Assembly (NCBI RefSeq): GCF_050624435.1
Contig: NC_134538.1
Location: forward strand, 111,984,437 to 112,048,436
Reading direction: 5' to 3'
Source: Tenrec ecaudatus
Lineage: Eukaryota; Chordata; Mammalia; Afrosoricida; Tenrecidae
DNA length: 64,000 nt
The first letter of the stretch is position 1; each line of letters starts with the position of its first letter. Shown here in pieces: positions 43,501 to 48,999 of this stretch. The notes under the pieces are model-generated. The model saw only the letters and a program-made list of their open reading frames with translations. It was not told where the DNA came from and did no database searches. Both the position numbers and the translations under genes were made by a program.

Positions 43501-44467
43501 CTTCAGCCTAGCCGGACTAAACAACAGCACAACACCCACTGCCATGGAGTTGATTCTGACTTGTAATCTGCATAGAGCTTCCGAGACCATAAAGCTTGAT
43601 GAGGGGAGCAGACAGCTTCATCTTTCTCCTGAGGTGCAGCTGGTGGGTTGGAACCATTGACCTTTCAGTTAGCAGCCCAGCATTCAACCAACTGCTCAGC
43701 ATTGAGTTCATTTCAACTCAGAGTGACCCTAGAAAACAGTAGAACTGTCCCCGTGGCTTTCCCAAGGCTGAGAAACTTTCACAGGAACATAAAGCCTCAT
43801 CTTTTTCTCACAGAGCAGCTGATAGATTTGAACTGCTGACCTTGTGGTTCTAAGACTAATGTGAAATCCATTACTCCACCAAGGTTTCTCAAGTAGAGCT
43901 TCTTTAATAGCTATATATCTAGAAGATTTTCCTAAAACGTATCAGTGAATTCAGATGATCTTATGGCTCCCTGGCGTCCTCTTTACGTATTTGTGTCCTG
44001 GTTTCTTTTTACTCAGACCATGTTACAATGAGACTATTTCGTTTCTGTCAGTCCTACTTTGCTCACTCGTAATGTAACAAAGGCCCCTCTTTTAGCATCC
44101 AGTCTGAGTGTCCCCTTAGGGAGGGTCTCAGTGGTTTATTCATAGGAATCACAGCTGCAACTTTTGGTATATCTTATAATCATGTGCCTGCTTGTATTTT
44201 AGATTTGTCGTCTTATTTTCTGCACATCAAAACTACCCTTCGGGGTAGCCGTCCTCTTTCATATCTGCTATCCACTTTTAAATGTAAAATCCTCATGACT
44301 AGTGACAGGCACATCACTTTAAATGATGTCTGGAAATTTCCTTTTGGACATTTAAGATCTTAAACTCTTACTGCCATTGTAGTTAATTTTGTGTATTTTC
44401 CTTTTAGGAAAAAGAAGACCATTTTGAATCTGTTCAACTGAAATCCTCAAGATCTCCAAATATCTGA
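1..44467 (+). CDS. ELAPOR2: ELAPOR2 (KIAA1324L), C-terminal half, spliced from 11 exons in the window
   Basis: Endosome/lysosome-associated apoptosis and autophagy regulator family member 2, a type I membrane glycoprotein. In the literature ELAPOR2 is linked to BMP signalling, and its paralogue ELAPOR1 to autophagy and secretory-granule biology. Exons seen: 1-80 (partial), 2858-2995, 8239-8502, 9184-9357, 12272-12461, 13911-14007, 14616-14717, 27730-27856, 33599-33777, 35275-35440 and 44408-44467. Every join keeps frame, every intron is GT-AG, and the spliced product is 524 residues, about the second half of the roughly 1030-residue human protein as I recall it. Order of modules: a beta-rich ectodomain part, a Cys-rich CxxC module, an MRH-like region, a CPAGTCDGC segment, one transmembrane helix, and a tail with a YSKL tyrosine-sorting motif and an acidic cluster. 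There are no frameshifts or in-frame stops. Earlier exons lie to the left of the window. Assignment rests on recognising the protein, including residues that differ from ELAPOR1. Confidence 0.96.
1040..1226 (+). repeat. AfroSINE, near full length
   Basis: It begins with the tRNA-like promoter part (GGGGGCGCAGTGGTTACGGG) and continues through the body with GAAAAAGACATGG and GGGTTACAGCC, to a 3' part reading TCCTGTAGGGTCACTCTGAG. The divergence is moderate. It directly abuts the LTR-like element at 1232. Confidence 0.85.
1232..1706 (+). mobile_element. Putative solo LTR (ERV-type), about 475 bp
   Basis: The segment starts TGTTAGTCTGGGTAGACTAG and ends ACTACCACA, so it has the TG...CA ends of a retroviral LTR. 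I recall similar sequence as a repeated element in other afrotherian genomes, but I cannot name the family. No internal retroviral coding sequence flanks it, so a solo LTR is the simplest reading. I did not find a clear target-site duplication. It could instead be a non-LTR repeat. Confidence 0.45.
1930..2100 (-). repeat. AfroSINE, antisense
   Basis: The reverse complement of the AfroSINE body is clear: ATCGAGTCAGTAGGACAGGG, then TAGAAAGCCTCGTCTTTCTCC, then GAACTGCTGACCTTGCGGTTAG. It is truncated near the tRNA-like end. Confidence 0.85.
2858..2995 (+). CDS. ELAPOR2: ELAPOR2 coding exon, 46 codons
   Basis: The exon reads [20 protein letters not shown] at its start and [14 protein letters not shown] at its end. 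ELAPOR1 has the aligned segments TNTPVETWKGSKGKQ and [10 protein letters not shown]. It is flanked by acceptor CTATAG and donor GTAAGT and is phase 0 on both sides. It contains one N-glycosylation sequon (N-A-T). The last codons (GHA) differ from the human protein as I recall it. Confidence 0.95.
3037..3052 (-). promoter_or_regulatory. Near-consensus CTCF-type motif
   Basis: The + strand reads TGCCCCCTGGTGGTTA, whose reverse complement contains CCACCAGGGGGC, the core of the CTCF consensus. It lies 42 bp past the 5' splice site of the exon ending at 2995, in unique intronic sequence outside the repeats I recognise. Binding is an inference from the motif alone. Confidence 0.5.
3810..4955 (-). 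mobile_element. Antisense L1 3' region (copy 1, distal part), broken by PGD retrocopy
   Basis: It shares long co-linear similarity with 38488-39560: CTCATACAACTCTTATCACA, then CTGTACCAGTGTACATCC, then AAGACCCCAGATGCTGTATC. The + oriented relative at 36003 ends AATAAAATGATTTT followed by A's, so this is a 3' end with poly(A) signal, here inverted. I assign it to an afrotherian L1 family 3' UTR from recalled elephant repeats. A pyrimidine expansion (CT, then CCCTCT units) sits at about 4042-4110. The 173-residue open frame at 4327-4848 lies inside this element and is not a gene. Confidence 0.7.
4956..6960 (-). pseudogene. PGD: Processed pseudogene of PGD (6-phosphogluconate dehydrogenase)
   Basis: The parent enzyme oxidises 6-phosphogluconate to ribulose 5-phosphate in the cytosolic pentose phosphate pathway. 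The - strand shows PGD segments in order but in several frames: [13 protein letters not shown] (near 6620), [20 protein letters not shown] (near 6400), [17 protein letters not shown] (near 6200), [18 protein letters not shown] (near 5980), [19 protein letters not shown] (near 5600), and [20 protein letters not shown] ending SSSSYNA with a stop at 5345-5347. The start region aligns at 6743-6745. It has no introns. It keeps a 3' UTR with AATAAA (4981-4986, -) and an A8 tail (T run 4956-4963). Several frameshifts make it non-functional. It sits inside the L1 copy 1 with an imperfect duplication of about 12 bp at its edges. Confidence 0.93.
6961..8110 (-). mobile_element. Antisense L1 3' region (copy 1, continuation)
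   Basis: After the PGD insertion the repeat resumes (TTTCCTCTATTTCC) exactly where copy 2 has CTCTTTCCTCTATTTCC (near 39570). It then stays co-linear with 39570-40490, including GTCAGTGAGGGG and the following segments. A composite microsatellite at 7417-7523 lies within it. The left-to-right end near 8110 is approximate; the next 130 bp lead to the splice acceptor of the exon at 8239. Confidence 0.65.
7417..7523. repeat. Composite microsatellite (GT)n-(GTCT)n-(CT)n
   Basis: An alternating GT tract, then about eight GTCT units, then a pure CT tract, about 107 bp in total. Apparent open frames across it are low-complexity artefacts. Confidence 0.97.
8239..8502 (+). CDS. ELAPOR2: ELAPOR2 coding exon, 88 codons, Cys-rich module
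   Basis: It starts [18 protein letters not shown] and contains four CxxC pairs (CRAC, CVPC, CKEC, CVPC) in a growth-factor-receptor/ephrin-receptor-like Cys-rich repeat, ending GPGSKSTP. The acceptor ends TTTTTAG and the donor is GTGAGT. Both ends are phase 0. The module is luminal and probably disulfide-bonded. Confidence 0.97.
8503..9183 (+). other. ELAPOR2 intron, 681 bp, nothing further recognised
   Basis: Donor GTGAGT at 8503; the acceptor ends ATCACAG at 9183. I see no repeat family or exon in it. Confidence 0.7.
9184..9357 (+). CDS. ELAPOR2: ELAPOR2 coding exon, 58 codons, start of MRH-like region
   Basis: It reads [20 protein letters not shown] at its start and [18 protein letters not shown] at its end. 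Three N-glycosylation sequons are visible (NQS, NLS, NIS). The paired cysteines and the GPSFTSKG segment are shared with ELAPOR1. The MRH-like domain of the family starts about here. Phase 0 on both sides, donor GTGAGT. Confidence 0.97.
10659..11288 (-). mobile_element. RTE/BovB-clade LINE 3' remnant, antisense
   Basis: It starts with the inverted RTE 3' tail (TGTTGTAATGCCGAGTGG) and continues with inverted segments of the RTE reverse-transcriptase C-terminus and 3' end: ACATGTCCAAAGTACATAAG, GGCAGTCCATGGCATGTTTG, TTGTGGATCCACGAAAATTA. It is co-linear with the other copies at 40943-41500, 49000-50630 and 63615-63905. Many substitutions show it is old and inactive. Confidence 0.75.
11298..11390 (+). 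repeat. AfroSINE 3' part
   Basis: It contains GGGTTACAGTTCCAGAAACC, CTGTCCTATAGATTCACTAG and CAACTCAATTGCAGTG, that is, the second half of the SINE. A CA/TA tract follows in place of an A-rich tail. Confidence 0.8.
11391..11428. repeat. (CA)n/(TA)n microsatellite
   Basis: Alternating purine-pyrimidine tract directly after a SINE 3' end, the usual place for tail-derived microsatellites. Confidence 0.9.
11436..11632 (+). repeat. Old AfroSINE with RTE-type tail
   Basis: A diverged SINE: AGTCACTGGGAGACACAAAC, then ACCATGAGTCTAAATCAACT, ending ATTAACAACAACACC. The AACAACAAC tail matches the RTE 3' end seen at 63860-63905. Confidence 0.7.
12272..12461 (+). CDS. ELAPOR2: ELAPOR2 coding exon, MRH-like region
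   Basis: It reads [19 protein letters not shown], then [15 protein letters not shown], ending LADTFLG with a split glycine codon (phase 1). It holds one N-glycosylation sequon (N-I-T) and two cysteines. The acceptor is TTTTCCCAG and the donor GTAAGC. Confidence 0.97.
12983..13068 (+). repeat. AfroSINE 3' fragment
   Basis: It reads CCCGGAAACTCACAGGGGAC, then TTTCCTATACGGTCACTGTG, then CATCAACTCAATGCAGTGAA. Only the 3' half is present. Confidence 0.8.
13177..13329 (+). repeat. Minisatellite, about four units of 38-44 bp
   Basis: The segment CTTTAACTTTCAGCACCATG plus GTCAGTAGA recurs at spacings of 40, 38 and 44 bp (GGTCAG at 13201, 13241, 13279 and 13323). The first three units are nearly identical and the fourth is degenerate. 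Each unit has a polypyrimidine run followed by CAG, which resembles a splice acceptor. It lies about 580 bp before the next ELAPOR2 exon. Confidence 0.93.
13911..14007 (+). CDS. ELAPOR2: ELAPOR2 coding exon, 97 bp
   Basis: It reads [20 protein letters not shown] and then [11 protein letters not shown], whose last codon is split (AA|G). The acceptor ends CATCTAG and the donor is GTAAGT. It begins in phase 1 and ends in phase 2. Confidence 0.96.
14008..14615 (+). other. ELAPOR2 intron, 608 bp, nothing further recognised
   Basis: Donor GTAAGT; the acceptor ends TTACAATAG. AT-rich, without a recognisable repeat. Confidence 0.7.
14616..14717 (+). CDS. ELAPOR2: ELAPOR2 coding exon, 102 bp
   Basis: It reads [20 protein letters not shown] and then [13 protein letters not shown], ending with a split serine codon (AG|C). 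ELAPOR1 has the aligned CSSGRSTTIRLRCSPQK. The donor is AG|GTATTC, weaker than the other donors of this gene, and precedes a 13-kb intron. Confidence 0.95.
15457..15640 (-). repeat. AfroSINE, antisense
   Basis: It reads GCCATCAAGTCAATTCCGGC, then GGGTTTGAACTGTCAACTTT, then TGTGGTTAGCAGCCCAGGGG. This is the full body in reverse orientation. Confidence 0.85.
16874..17072 (+). repeat. Old AfroSINE
   Basis: It reads GATGGAGTCCTTGGGTGGCA, then TGGCTGCTAACTGAAAGGTT, then AGAATGAACTCAACAGCCAC. It is diverged, so it is one of the older copies. Confidence 0.7.
17148..17163 (+). promoter_or_regulatory. CTCF-type motif candidate
   Basis: ACACCAGGGGGAGCTC matches the CTCF core apart from the usual GC after the G run. 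It is motif evidence only. Confidence 0.35.
18720..19100 (-). mobile_element. Old L1 3' region fragment, antisense
   Basis: Segments such as TAGACCTTTCTGTTGTTTGG and TCTTTGGGGTTCCACGAGTC resemble the 3' region of L1 elements that I recall from elephant. It is diverged and has no coding sequence. Assignment is tentative. Confidence 0.4.
19740..19847. mobile_element. Palindromic MITE, mariner-like
   Basis: Terminal inverted repeats of 22 bp, TATATACTCATGTATAAGCT... at 19740-19761 and its inverted partner at 19826-19847, match at 18 of 22 positions and begin with TA, as expected of a mariner-type TA target. The interior (GAGTTTTTCAGCACATTTTT) has no coding capacity. I recall similar short repeats in several vertebrate genomes. 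Confidence 0.6.
20650..25565 (-). mobile_element. L1 LINE, antisense: 5' UTR, ORF1 and partial ORF2; 3' end missing
   Basis: Read on the - strand from 25565. A GC-rich 5' UTR occupies about 24460-25565. ORF1 remains include a coiled-coil part ([20 protein letters not shown], near 24100) and the C-terminal part ([20 protein letters not shown], near 23750). ORF2 remains include [20 protein letters not shown] (near 21560) and [20 protein letters not shown], with the reverse-transcriptase FADD motif, near 21030. Homology stops just past the RT domain at about 20650, so the last part of ORF2 and the 3' UTR are missing. Stops and frameshifts make it inactive. The 183-residue open frame at 25014-25565 is 5' UTR, not a gene. 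Confidence 0.9.
26156..26345 (+). repeat. AfroSINE, diverged
   Basis: It reads AGTGCAGTGGTTAAGTTCTT, then GGAGAAAGATGTGGCAATTT, then GAGTAGGAATTGGCTTGACA, followed by a GT tract. Confidence 0.75.
26990..27152 (-). repeat. AfroSINE, antisense
   Basis: It reads GCCATTGAGTTGATTCTGAC, then CCAGAGCAGCTGGTGGGTTC, then ACTATGCCACCAGGACTCCT. Confidence 0.85.
27281..27460 (+). repeat. AfroSINE, full length
   Basis: It reads GGAACCCTGGTGGCGCTGTG, then GTGGTTCAAAACCACCAGTC, then GATATGATGGCAATGG. It retains the tRNA-like head. It is a neighbour in opposite orientation to the copy at 26990 and lies about 270 bp before the next exon. Confidence 0.9.
27730..27856 (+). CDS. ELAPOR2: ELAPOR2 coding exon, 127 bp
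   Basis: It reads [20 protein letters not shown], then [20 protein letters not shown], then FQ. The cluster of six or more cysteines matches ELAPOR1 ([21 protein letters not shown]). The acceptor is TTTCAG and the donor GTAAGG; it ends in phase 0. Confidence 0.97.
28505..28702 (+). repeat. MIR SINE
   Basis: It reads CCGTGCCTCAGTTTCATTGT, then AAAATAGGC, and ends TAAATGCTCAGTAAATGCTA. This is the typical MIR core and 3' end. It is an ancient mammalian repeat. Confidence 0.8.
29769..29955 (+). repeat. AfroSINE, full length
   Basis: It reads GGAACCCTGGTGGTGCTAGC, then CAGTTCAAAACCACCAGCG, then TTGGCATAGACTCGATGGCC. Confidence 0.9.
30100..30215 (-). repeat. AfroSINE 5' half, antisense
   Basis: It reads AGAGCGGCTGGTGGTTTCAA, then CTTGTGGTTGGCAGCCCAAC, ending with TGCTCCCAGGG in place of the usual CACCAGGG. 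Confidence 0.8.
33599..33777 (+). CDS. ELAPOR2: ELAPOR2 coding exon with the transmembrane helix
   Basis: It reads [20 protein letters not shown], then [11 protein letters not shown], then the helix [20 protein letters not shown], then CYFWKKNK and a split lysine codon. The hydrophobic stretch followed by a Lys cluster fits a type I membrane protein with a cytosolic C-terminus. The acceptor is weak in pyrimidines (TTTAAAAG); the donor is GTAAGT. Confidence 0.97.
33778..35274 (+). other. ELAPOR2 intron with a MaLR-type LTR
   Basis: Donor GTAAGT; the acceptor ends CTCTTAAG. An LTR-like repeat occupies 34688-35172; the rest shows nothing I recognise. Confidence 0.65.
34688..35172 (+). mobile_element. 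LTR-like repeat, ERVL-MaLR type
   Basis: It reads AAATTGTGCCCCTCAAAATA near the start and CACTTGTGGTATTTCTGCAT, then AGCAGCAGTAAATAAGACA at the end, with an internal AATAAA before the end. This is the layout of MLT1-like MaLR LTRs. No coding part is present. Confidence 0.55.
35275..35440 (+). CDS. ELAPOR2: ELAPOR2 coding exon, cytoplasmic tail
   Basis: It reads [20 protein letters not shown], then [20 protein letters not shown], then [19 protein letters not shown] fits the YxxPhi sorting signal, and EGEDNEEE is an acidic cluster. Both fit the endosome-lysosome trafficking known for the family. Donor GTGAGA, ends in phase 0. Confidence 0.97.
35968..36620 (+). repeat. AfroSINE split in two by an L1 insertion
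   Basis: The left part (AAGATGGGGCTTTCAACTCC, then CGTAAAGAG) stops at 36002, and the right part resumes at 36526 (AAAGAGTTACAGTTTCTTAA) and runs to about 36620. The 7 bases AAAGAGT occur on both sides (35997-36003 and 36526-36532), which is a target-site duplication. Confidence 0.85.
36003..36525 (+). mobile_element. 5'-truncated L1 3' end, sense, with poly(A) tail
   Basis: It reads ACTATCATGACCCCAGTTCT, then AGCATGTACACTGGTACAGA, and ends AATAAAATGATTTT followed by A's. It is the reverse complement of the start of the 3810 and 38488 copies. The AAAGAGT duplication shows insertion by target-primed reverse transcription into a SINE. Confidence 0.8.
36700..36893 (-). repeat. AfroSINE, antisense, diverged
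   Basis: It reads AGTAAGACAGAGTAGAATGG, then CCACTGACCTTGTGGTTAGA, then AACACCAGAGCTCCT. Confidence 0.75.
38488..40489 (-). mobile_element. Antisense L1 3' region (copy 2), about 2 kb, unbroken
   Basis: It is co-linear with copy 1 at 3810-4955 plus 6961-8110, without the PGD insertion: CTCATACAACTCTTATCACA, then GCTCTTTCCTCTATTTCC, then GGGTCAGTGAGGGGCGTCAT. It therefore shows the pre-insertion sequence of the PGD site. The inverted poly(A) signal is TTTTATT near 38507. There is an AC-rich low-complexity stretch near 39870-39970. Confidence 0.75.
40490..40942 (-). mobile_element. Old L1 (L1M-type) fragment, antisense
   Basis: It resembles the inverted 3' part of mammalian L1s: CCTACCAAGATAGAGGACAT, then TAAGAATTCTTTCATCTACT, then GCAGCATTCTAATGTATTG. 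No open frame remains. Confidence 0.5.
40943..41500 (-). mobile_element. RTE/BovB-clade LINE 3' remnant, antisense
   Basis: It starts with the inverted RTE tail (CTACTCATAGCGACC) and continues with CTTCCAAGACAGATTTGTTG, TTCACATGCATATGAGGCAA and GATCATGGATCCAAGTAAGA, co-linear with the copy at 10659-11288. The right end is approximate. Confidence 0.75.
42586..42665. promoter_or_regulatory. CpG-dense patch with a CTCF-like core
   Basis: About ten CpGs occur in roughly 80 bp within an otherwise CpG-poor intron. At 42611-42624 the + strand reads CCGCGAGAGGGCCG, a partial CTCF match. Function is inferred only; it could also be the remnant of a GC-rich insertion. Confidence 0.3.
43197..43404. repeat. 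Two partial AfroSINEs, head to head
   Basis: An inverted 3' part (GTGGAGTCAGTATGGACTCC, about 43197-43265) is followed by a sense 5' part (GGAGCTCTGGTAGGGCAGCA, then GGCTGTGAACTGCAAGGTTG, about 43311-43404). Confidence 0.6.
43535..43697 (-). repeat. AfroSINE, antisense
   Basis: It reads GCCATGGAGTTGATTCTGAC, then TTCATCTTTCTCCTGAGGTG, then CAGTTAGCAGCCCAGCATTC. It is directly followed by another copy. Confidence 0.85.
43698..43890 (-). repeat. AfroSINE, antisense, tandem neighbour
   Basis: It reads AGCATTGAGTTCATTTCAAC, then CAGTAGAACTGTCCCCGTGG, then GAACTGCTGACCTTGTGGTT. It lies head to tail with the previous copy. Confidence 0.85.
44408..44467 (+). CDS. ELAPOR2: ELAPOR2 last coding exon
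   Basis: It reads [19 protein letters not shown] then TGA at 44465-44467; human, as I recall it, ends in the same way with T for the first S of SS. The acceptor is TTCCTTTTAG. It continues without a further intron into the 3' UTR. Confidence 0.97.
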   Translation, partial: EKEDHFESVQLKSSRSPNI

Positions 44468-45978
44468 AGAGGCAAGGCTGTCGCCTTCAGACTAGGAGAC
44501 ACAGAGACCTGCTTTCTAGGTTTCCAGGGCCACAGCTTAGACCTTGGCACCTGTCATATTGGTGATCCCTTAAAGGAGGACCATGTTGCCGACAAAGAAA
44601 GGAGGTGAAACGGTTGATTGCCTTATCACACGGTCAAGTACCTTGCCAAAAAAGGAAAGCGAGTGGTTTGGGTCTCAACTGAAGATGAAGCTCAACTCAG
44701 GAAGAGATTTCTCTGTATATAAACCTAACAGAAAACCCAGTTTAAACCCACCAGTGCACTACTGATGCATGCCATATAATTAATGGGTAACTTCTATTGT
44801 TTGTAACTTCTACAGAAACAGTATGCTTTGCAGGGCAGATAATGCATTGTATTCCCATTGATGGTCCCCCCCCCTTTGTTTCTATCTTGGTAAATATTTG
44901 GAAAAAATTTTAAAGCATAGTTATTTTCCCCATTATTTATTTTCATGACCTTAAAAAATCTTTTGTATTAATACTGGTGAGCATTGAAAGACAATAAATT
45001 TTTCATTTTTTCCATAGGGTATCTTCTCTTGATTTCAGAACTGTTATCGGTAATTTTTAAGAAAGTCAGCTCTGCCCGGGTTATCCCAATGTAGAGTCTG
45101 CTCTGAGATGTAAGAAGGGCTTGACAGAAGTGCTGGCAGGAAACAAGTGCCATGAGGAGCACCCTTGACTCTCCATCCAGACAAATGACCTGGCACTGTT
45201 GTCAATGTCCAGAGACTTAGAGCAGTTTGTGTTTTATTTGAAATATAATAATAATAATAAAAATCCCTAGGATAGCCTGTTCATGAAATCACTTGCATAG
45301 AAAATGGGATGGCGTTTTAAGTCTGGATCACTGTAAAAAGGTTTTGGAAGAGTTTTGTGGTCTCCAGAAAATGGAAACGTGGATCGTTTTGCTAGCTTCA
45401 AGTGTCAGTTTGAAAGGTCATATAATTATTTTTCTTCTGCAAGACTTTTAAAGCATATGAGCTTTTTTCTTTTAAAACCAAAAAGCAAGAATTCAATTTC
45501 AGAAAATTGCATATAACTGTATTTGTAATCAGAATGTGGTTGTATCATTAGCAGTTAATGAACTGAGTGCTGTTCTTCAGAAGTGATCCAGATAATTGTG
45601 AGTGTCCTATTATGGGTTACTAGCATTGGCACATTACAAAGATTTGCTGAAAGAAGTTTAAATGAATTTGGACCTGATAAATGTTGTATAAATGGTTTTG
45701 AACTGGGGGGTGGTGGTGGAACAAAAAAGGGTGGGGGTGTTTTCTAACCTTGAATGAACACTATGGTGCTTTTGTTTGTTTCCAAACATAGTAATCCTTA
45801 CAGATCCTAACTCAGATTTTCTCAAGGACTAGTGATGGACCGGTGTAGGCAGGGTTTGTCGACTATTTTGTCGCAATCATTTTGATTACATTTGCCTTGT
45901 AACTTTTAACTCACCTAGTCATGTCTTTATTTTTGTGGAAACTGGTAGAAAAAAATAAATCATTGCATTTATTTGGCT
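44468..45978 (+). other. ELAPOR2: ELAPOR2 3' UTR, about 1.5 kb
   Basis: Unique sequence follows the stop codon. Poly(A) signals AATAAA occur at 44993-44998, 45256-45261 and 45954-45959. The last is followed by a GT/T-rich stretch (TTTGGCTGGTCTTCTGTG), the usual downstream element, so I place the main 3' end near 45978. Short open frames inside the UTR are not supported as genes. Confidence 0.65.
45954..45959 (+). terminator. Likely main ELAPOR2 poly(A) signal
   Basis: AATAAA with a GT-rich downstream element. Two earlier AATAAA signals could give shorter UTRs. Confidence 0.6.
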
Positions 45979-48004
45979 GGTCTTCTGTGAAACCCGAGGT
46001 TATTCTATGGTTATTGTTGGATGGTGTTGCGTTTGCGTCTGTCTCTCCTGTGGTGCACACAAACAGAGGTTGAAATCACCACTCATTTGCTGTTTGTGGT
46101 GGGATTCTAGAGGTCCCACTTTAGTTTCTGGAAACATTTTATAAAGAAAAAGTTATTTTGGCATTGCTGGCTGTTCTGCCAGCAGAGTGCTGATAGGTCT
46201 TTTCCTATTTGATAAAAATTTAAACAGAAGATGGCAAATCCCTTTGAAACGCACCCTTTCCGAGGAGCCCTGCCGTCCTGCAAAAGTGGACAGTCAGCAA
46301 GTTTCCACCTGTCCGCCTGTCACCTCTCTCTCCATCTTCAGCGGCGCTCCGTGTGCTCCAAGCCAGAGATGATTGGGATTTGCACCCAAGTAGCTTCTTT
46401 CTTCTCCTGTCACTGGACTAAAATATCTGACATGTCAAAAATGCCTTAAATTTTAATGAACTCTCTGCAAATGTAGTTGATTTTGAATAGAGCTTATTTC
46501 TTTCATTTCTGATTTTAGGTATCAGGCTCAGTTCTATCTTTGGAAAGACACTATTTGGCTTTTTTTTTTCATTCGAATCCCAGGGCTTTGTCATCTTATT
46601 CCAAGTGTGGAGGAAGCATGAAGAAGAATATTTTGTGAAGAGAATATTCATACCAGGCCTGGCTATAATTCACTTCAATTTTATGTAGGGCTTTAAACCA
46701 GTACATTCTGGTTCTATCCCCTGCTGGGAACATAGGTTTTTACCCCAGCTATGCTGAATAAGAGTCTACATTTTAACAAGATCTCTAAGAAATTCTTACC
46801 CCCCATTTTCTTGTTAAAATGCATATTCTGATTCAGTGTATCTGGGTGGAAATGCCAATTCCAGGTATGGTAGAAAGGGAACAAACCAATTTGAGGCACT
46901 GGTTTAATATCAGGCCTTTAGAAATCTCAATGTAACATTGAGAAACAAATTAATCATGTTCCTATGACTTTTAATTGATATATTTTGTCCCCCTCCCCTC
47001 TGCAAGTGGTAATTTTTTTTTTTTGTAAAAGGCACATGTTTGTTGCCTTAAATACTTCATTAGGTCAACTCTTATCTATAATGTCTCTTAGTATCTTTTA
47101 AGACATATTTAACTTTGATTTTCCAGCAGATGAGACATGCTTTCTCGGGGTGAATGATTTGCCACTTAGCATTGTTGAACAACTTATATGCTCACTTGAT
47201 TAAAAAGACTGAATTTTAATATTACTGTTCCCCCCTTTGATTACTAGTGATCAATTCATTTCTAGGTTTAAAAATATGCATAGACTTGTCATTATTTTCT
47301 TGCCAAGAAGATAGGGTAATTTAAATGGGCTCTTCGGAAGAAATTGCTTGTGTCCAGTCATTACTAATAGAATCCTCCATGTCCCCAGATGGCGGGGCAT
47401 GATTGACTACACTTCTACAAGACAACTCTAGTGTCATTTGACTTCTATCCACAGAGCTTCTCTTGTTGTTCGCAATCATCCCTAGTGGGAGGCTCATAGC
47501 AGATCATTCCTCTTCACGATCAATTTTCTGGGGGTTGGGTTGGCCAGATGACTCCACTTGCTAAGTTGTCAGTTTATTTTTCACATTTATCGTTCGACAC
47601 TAAAAAATATTGACTATAAGAGTACCAGGAATACTGTCACATCTACTTTATAGTACCTTTGAATATTATCCCAGACTTACAGTCTTAAAGTTGAGCTAAA
47701 GAAAAGTTTTCAAGGAAAATACACGTAAACAAAGCCCAACAGCTGACTTATTCTTTGGAAGCTAACCTGGAGTTCACCTTCATAGTTACCGACAGAGAAG
47801 ATTACTATTTTACTGGATTTTATTTCTTTTAGCTTAACATTTCCCATGCATCCATGTTAGGATCATACATGAAAAGCACATGTACAACTTTTAAGATGAG
47901 GACCAATTGAAAAGAAAATGAATTTATATGAGTAGTGGGATTGATAGTAATATTACTATCACAATGTGTTACGTCAGAGGGCAGTAGACTTCCCCTAGAT
48001 CTTT

Positions 48005-48290
48005 GACTCTGCAGGCCATATAGTCTTTGCTGTCACTACTCACACCTGCCATTTGTCGCATGAAAGCAGCCAGAGAGACTATGCAAACTAAGGGGCATGA
48101 CTGTGTTTCGATACAAGTTTGCTTATGGACATTGAAATCTGAATTTCATATAAATTCTATGTATCCTGAAATACTCTTTGTTTTTCCAACTATTAAAAAT
48201 AGAAACGTCCTTGTCAGTGTACAAAAACAGGTGGCAGGGCTAGATCTGAGTGCTGGCTGTGGCTTGTGGACTTCTGGTTTGGGGCCACCG
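48005..48290 (+). mobile_element. hAT-type DNA transposon fossil (tentative)
   Basis: Segments GCATGAAAGCAGCCAGAGAG, TGAAATCTGAATTTCATATA and GTACAAAAACAGGTGGCAGG resemble a common mammalian medium-reiteration repeat. I recall the pattern but not the exact family. Confidence 0.4.
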
Positions 48291-48721
48291 TTACCCTCCC
48301 CAAGCTAGAGCTTCCAACTGGTTCAAATGGTCATTAATTTCCATTACAGCCAAGGGTTCTGGATGCACTGCATAGCAATCAGGTGTATGCCTGTGGTATT
48401 CTGACCGATGGCTGTGTCACGCTCAGAGATGGCAGGTAACTGTGACACTTTGAATGTGTGTTGTTCTTCACAAACTTGCCATTCTCCAATTTTCCTTACC
48501 AGGCACTTACAGCTTTCTGGGGGAGGACTGTGCTCGGGACTCCAAAGAGTGCTTTTCACGGCAGCAAAAGATCACTCAAAAGCATGGTTCCTTTAAAATG
48601 TACCCAGGTGTAGTTTAGGTGCTGGGGCATAGTGAATGAGGTGCGGATGAAAATAACTTAATAAAAAATAATGAAATCGTAAGTTAAATAAAAGGAAAGA
48701 AAGACCAAGTTATGACTCATT

Positions 48722-48868
48722 CCCTACTGCCCTTCACTTGCTTCTGACTCAGAGCATCCTATAGAATAGACTAGATGTGCTCCTGGAGGCTTCTTCATGT
48801 GAAGCAGCTGGAAGATCTGAGCCACTGACTTTGGATTCATCAGTAATAGACTGCACCGTTAGAGTTTC
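48722..48868 (-). repeat. AfroSINE, antisense, diverged
   Basis: It reads TTGCTTCTGACTCAGAGCAT, then CCTATAGAATAGACTAG, then AGACTGCACCGTTAGAG. Confidence 0.6.
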
Positions 48869-48999
48869 TAAGACATAAGAAGAGATTCTGGAGTTTGCTC
48901 CTGAATCCACTAAACTGAAAAGAAGAAATCACATAAAAGAACTGACCAGAAGGCTTCAGAAGGCAGCTCAAGAAGACAAAGTATTATAATGTAGAATTA

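Larger units (their letters stand above)
35441..44407 (+). other. ELAPOR2 last intron, 9 kb
   Basis: It holds a SINE split by an L1 3' fragment (35968-36620), another SINE, an antisense L1 3' region (38488-40489), an old L1 fragment, an antisense RTE (40943-41500), and clustered SINEs (43197-43890). A CpG-dense patch lies at 42586-42665. The parts 36900-38480 and 41510-43190 are otherwise unassigned. Confidence 0.65.
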
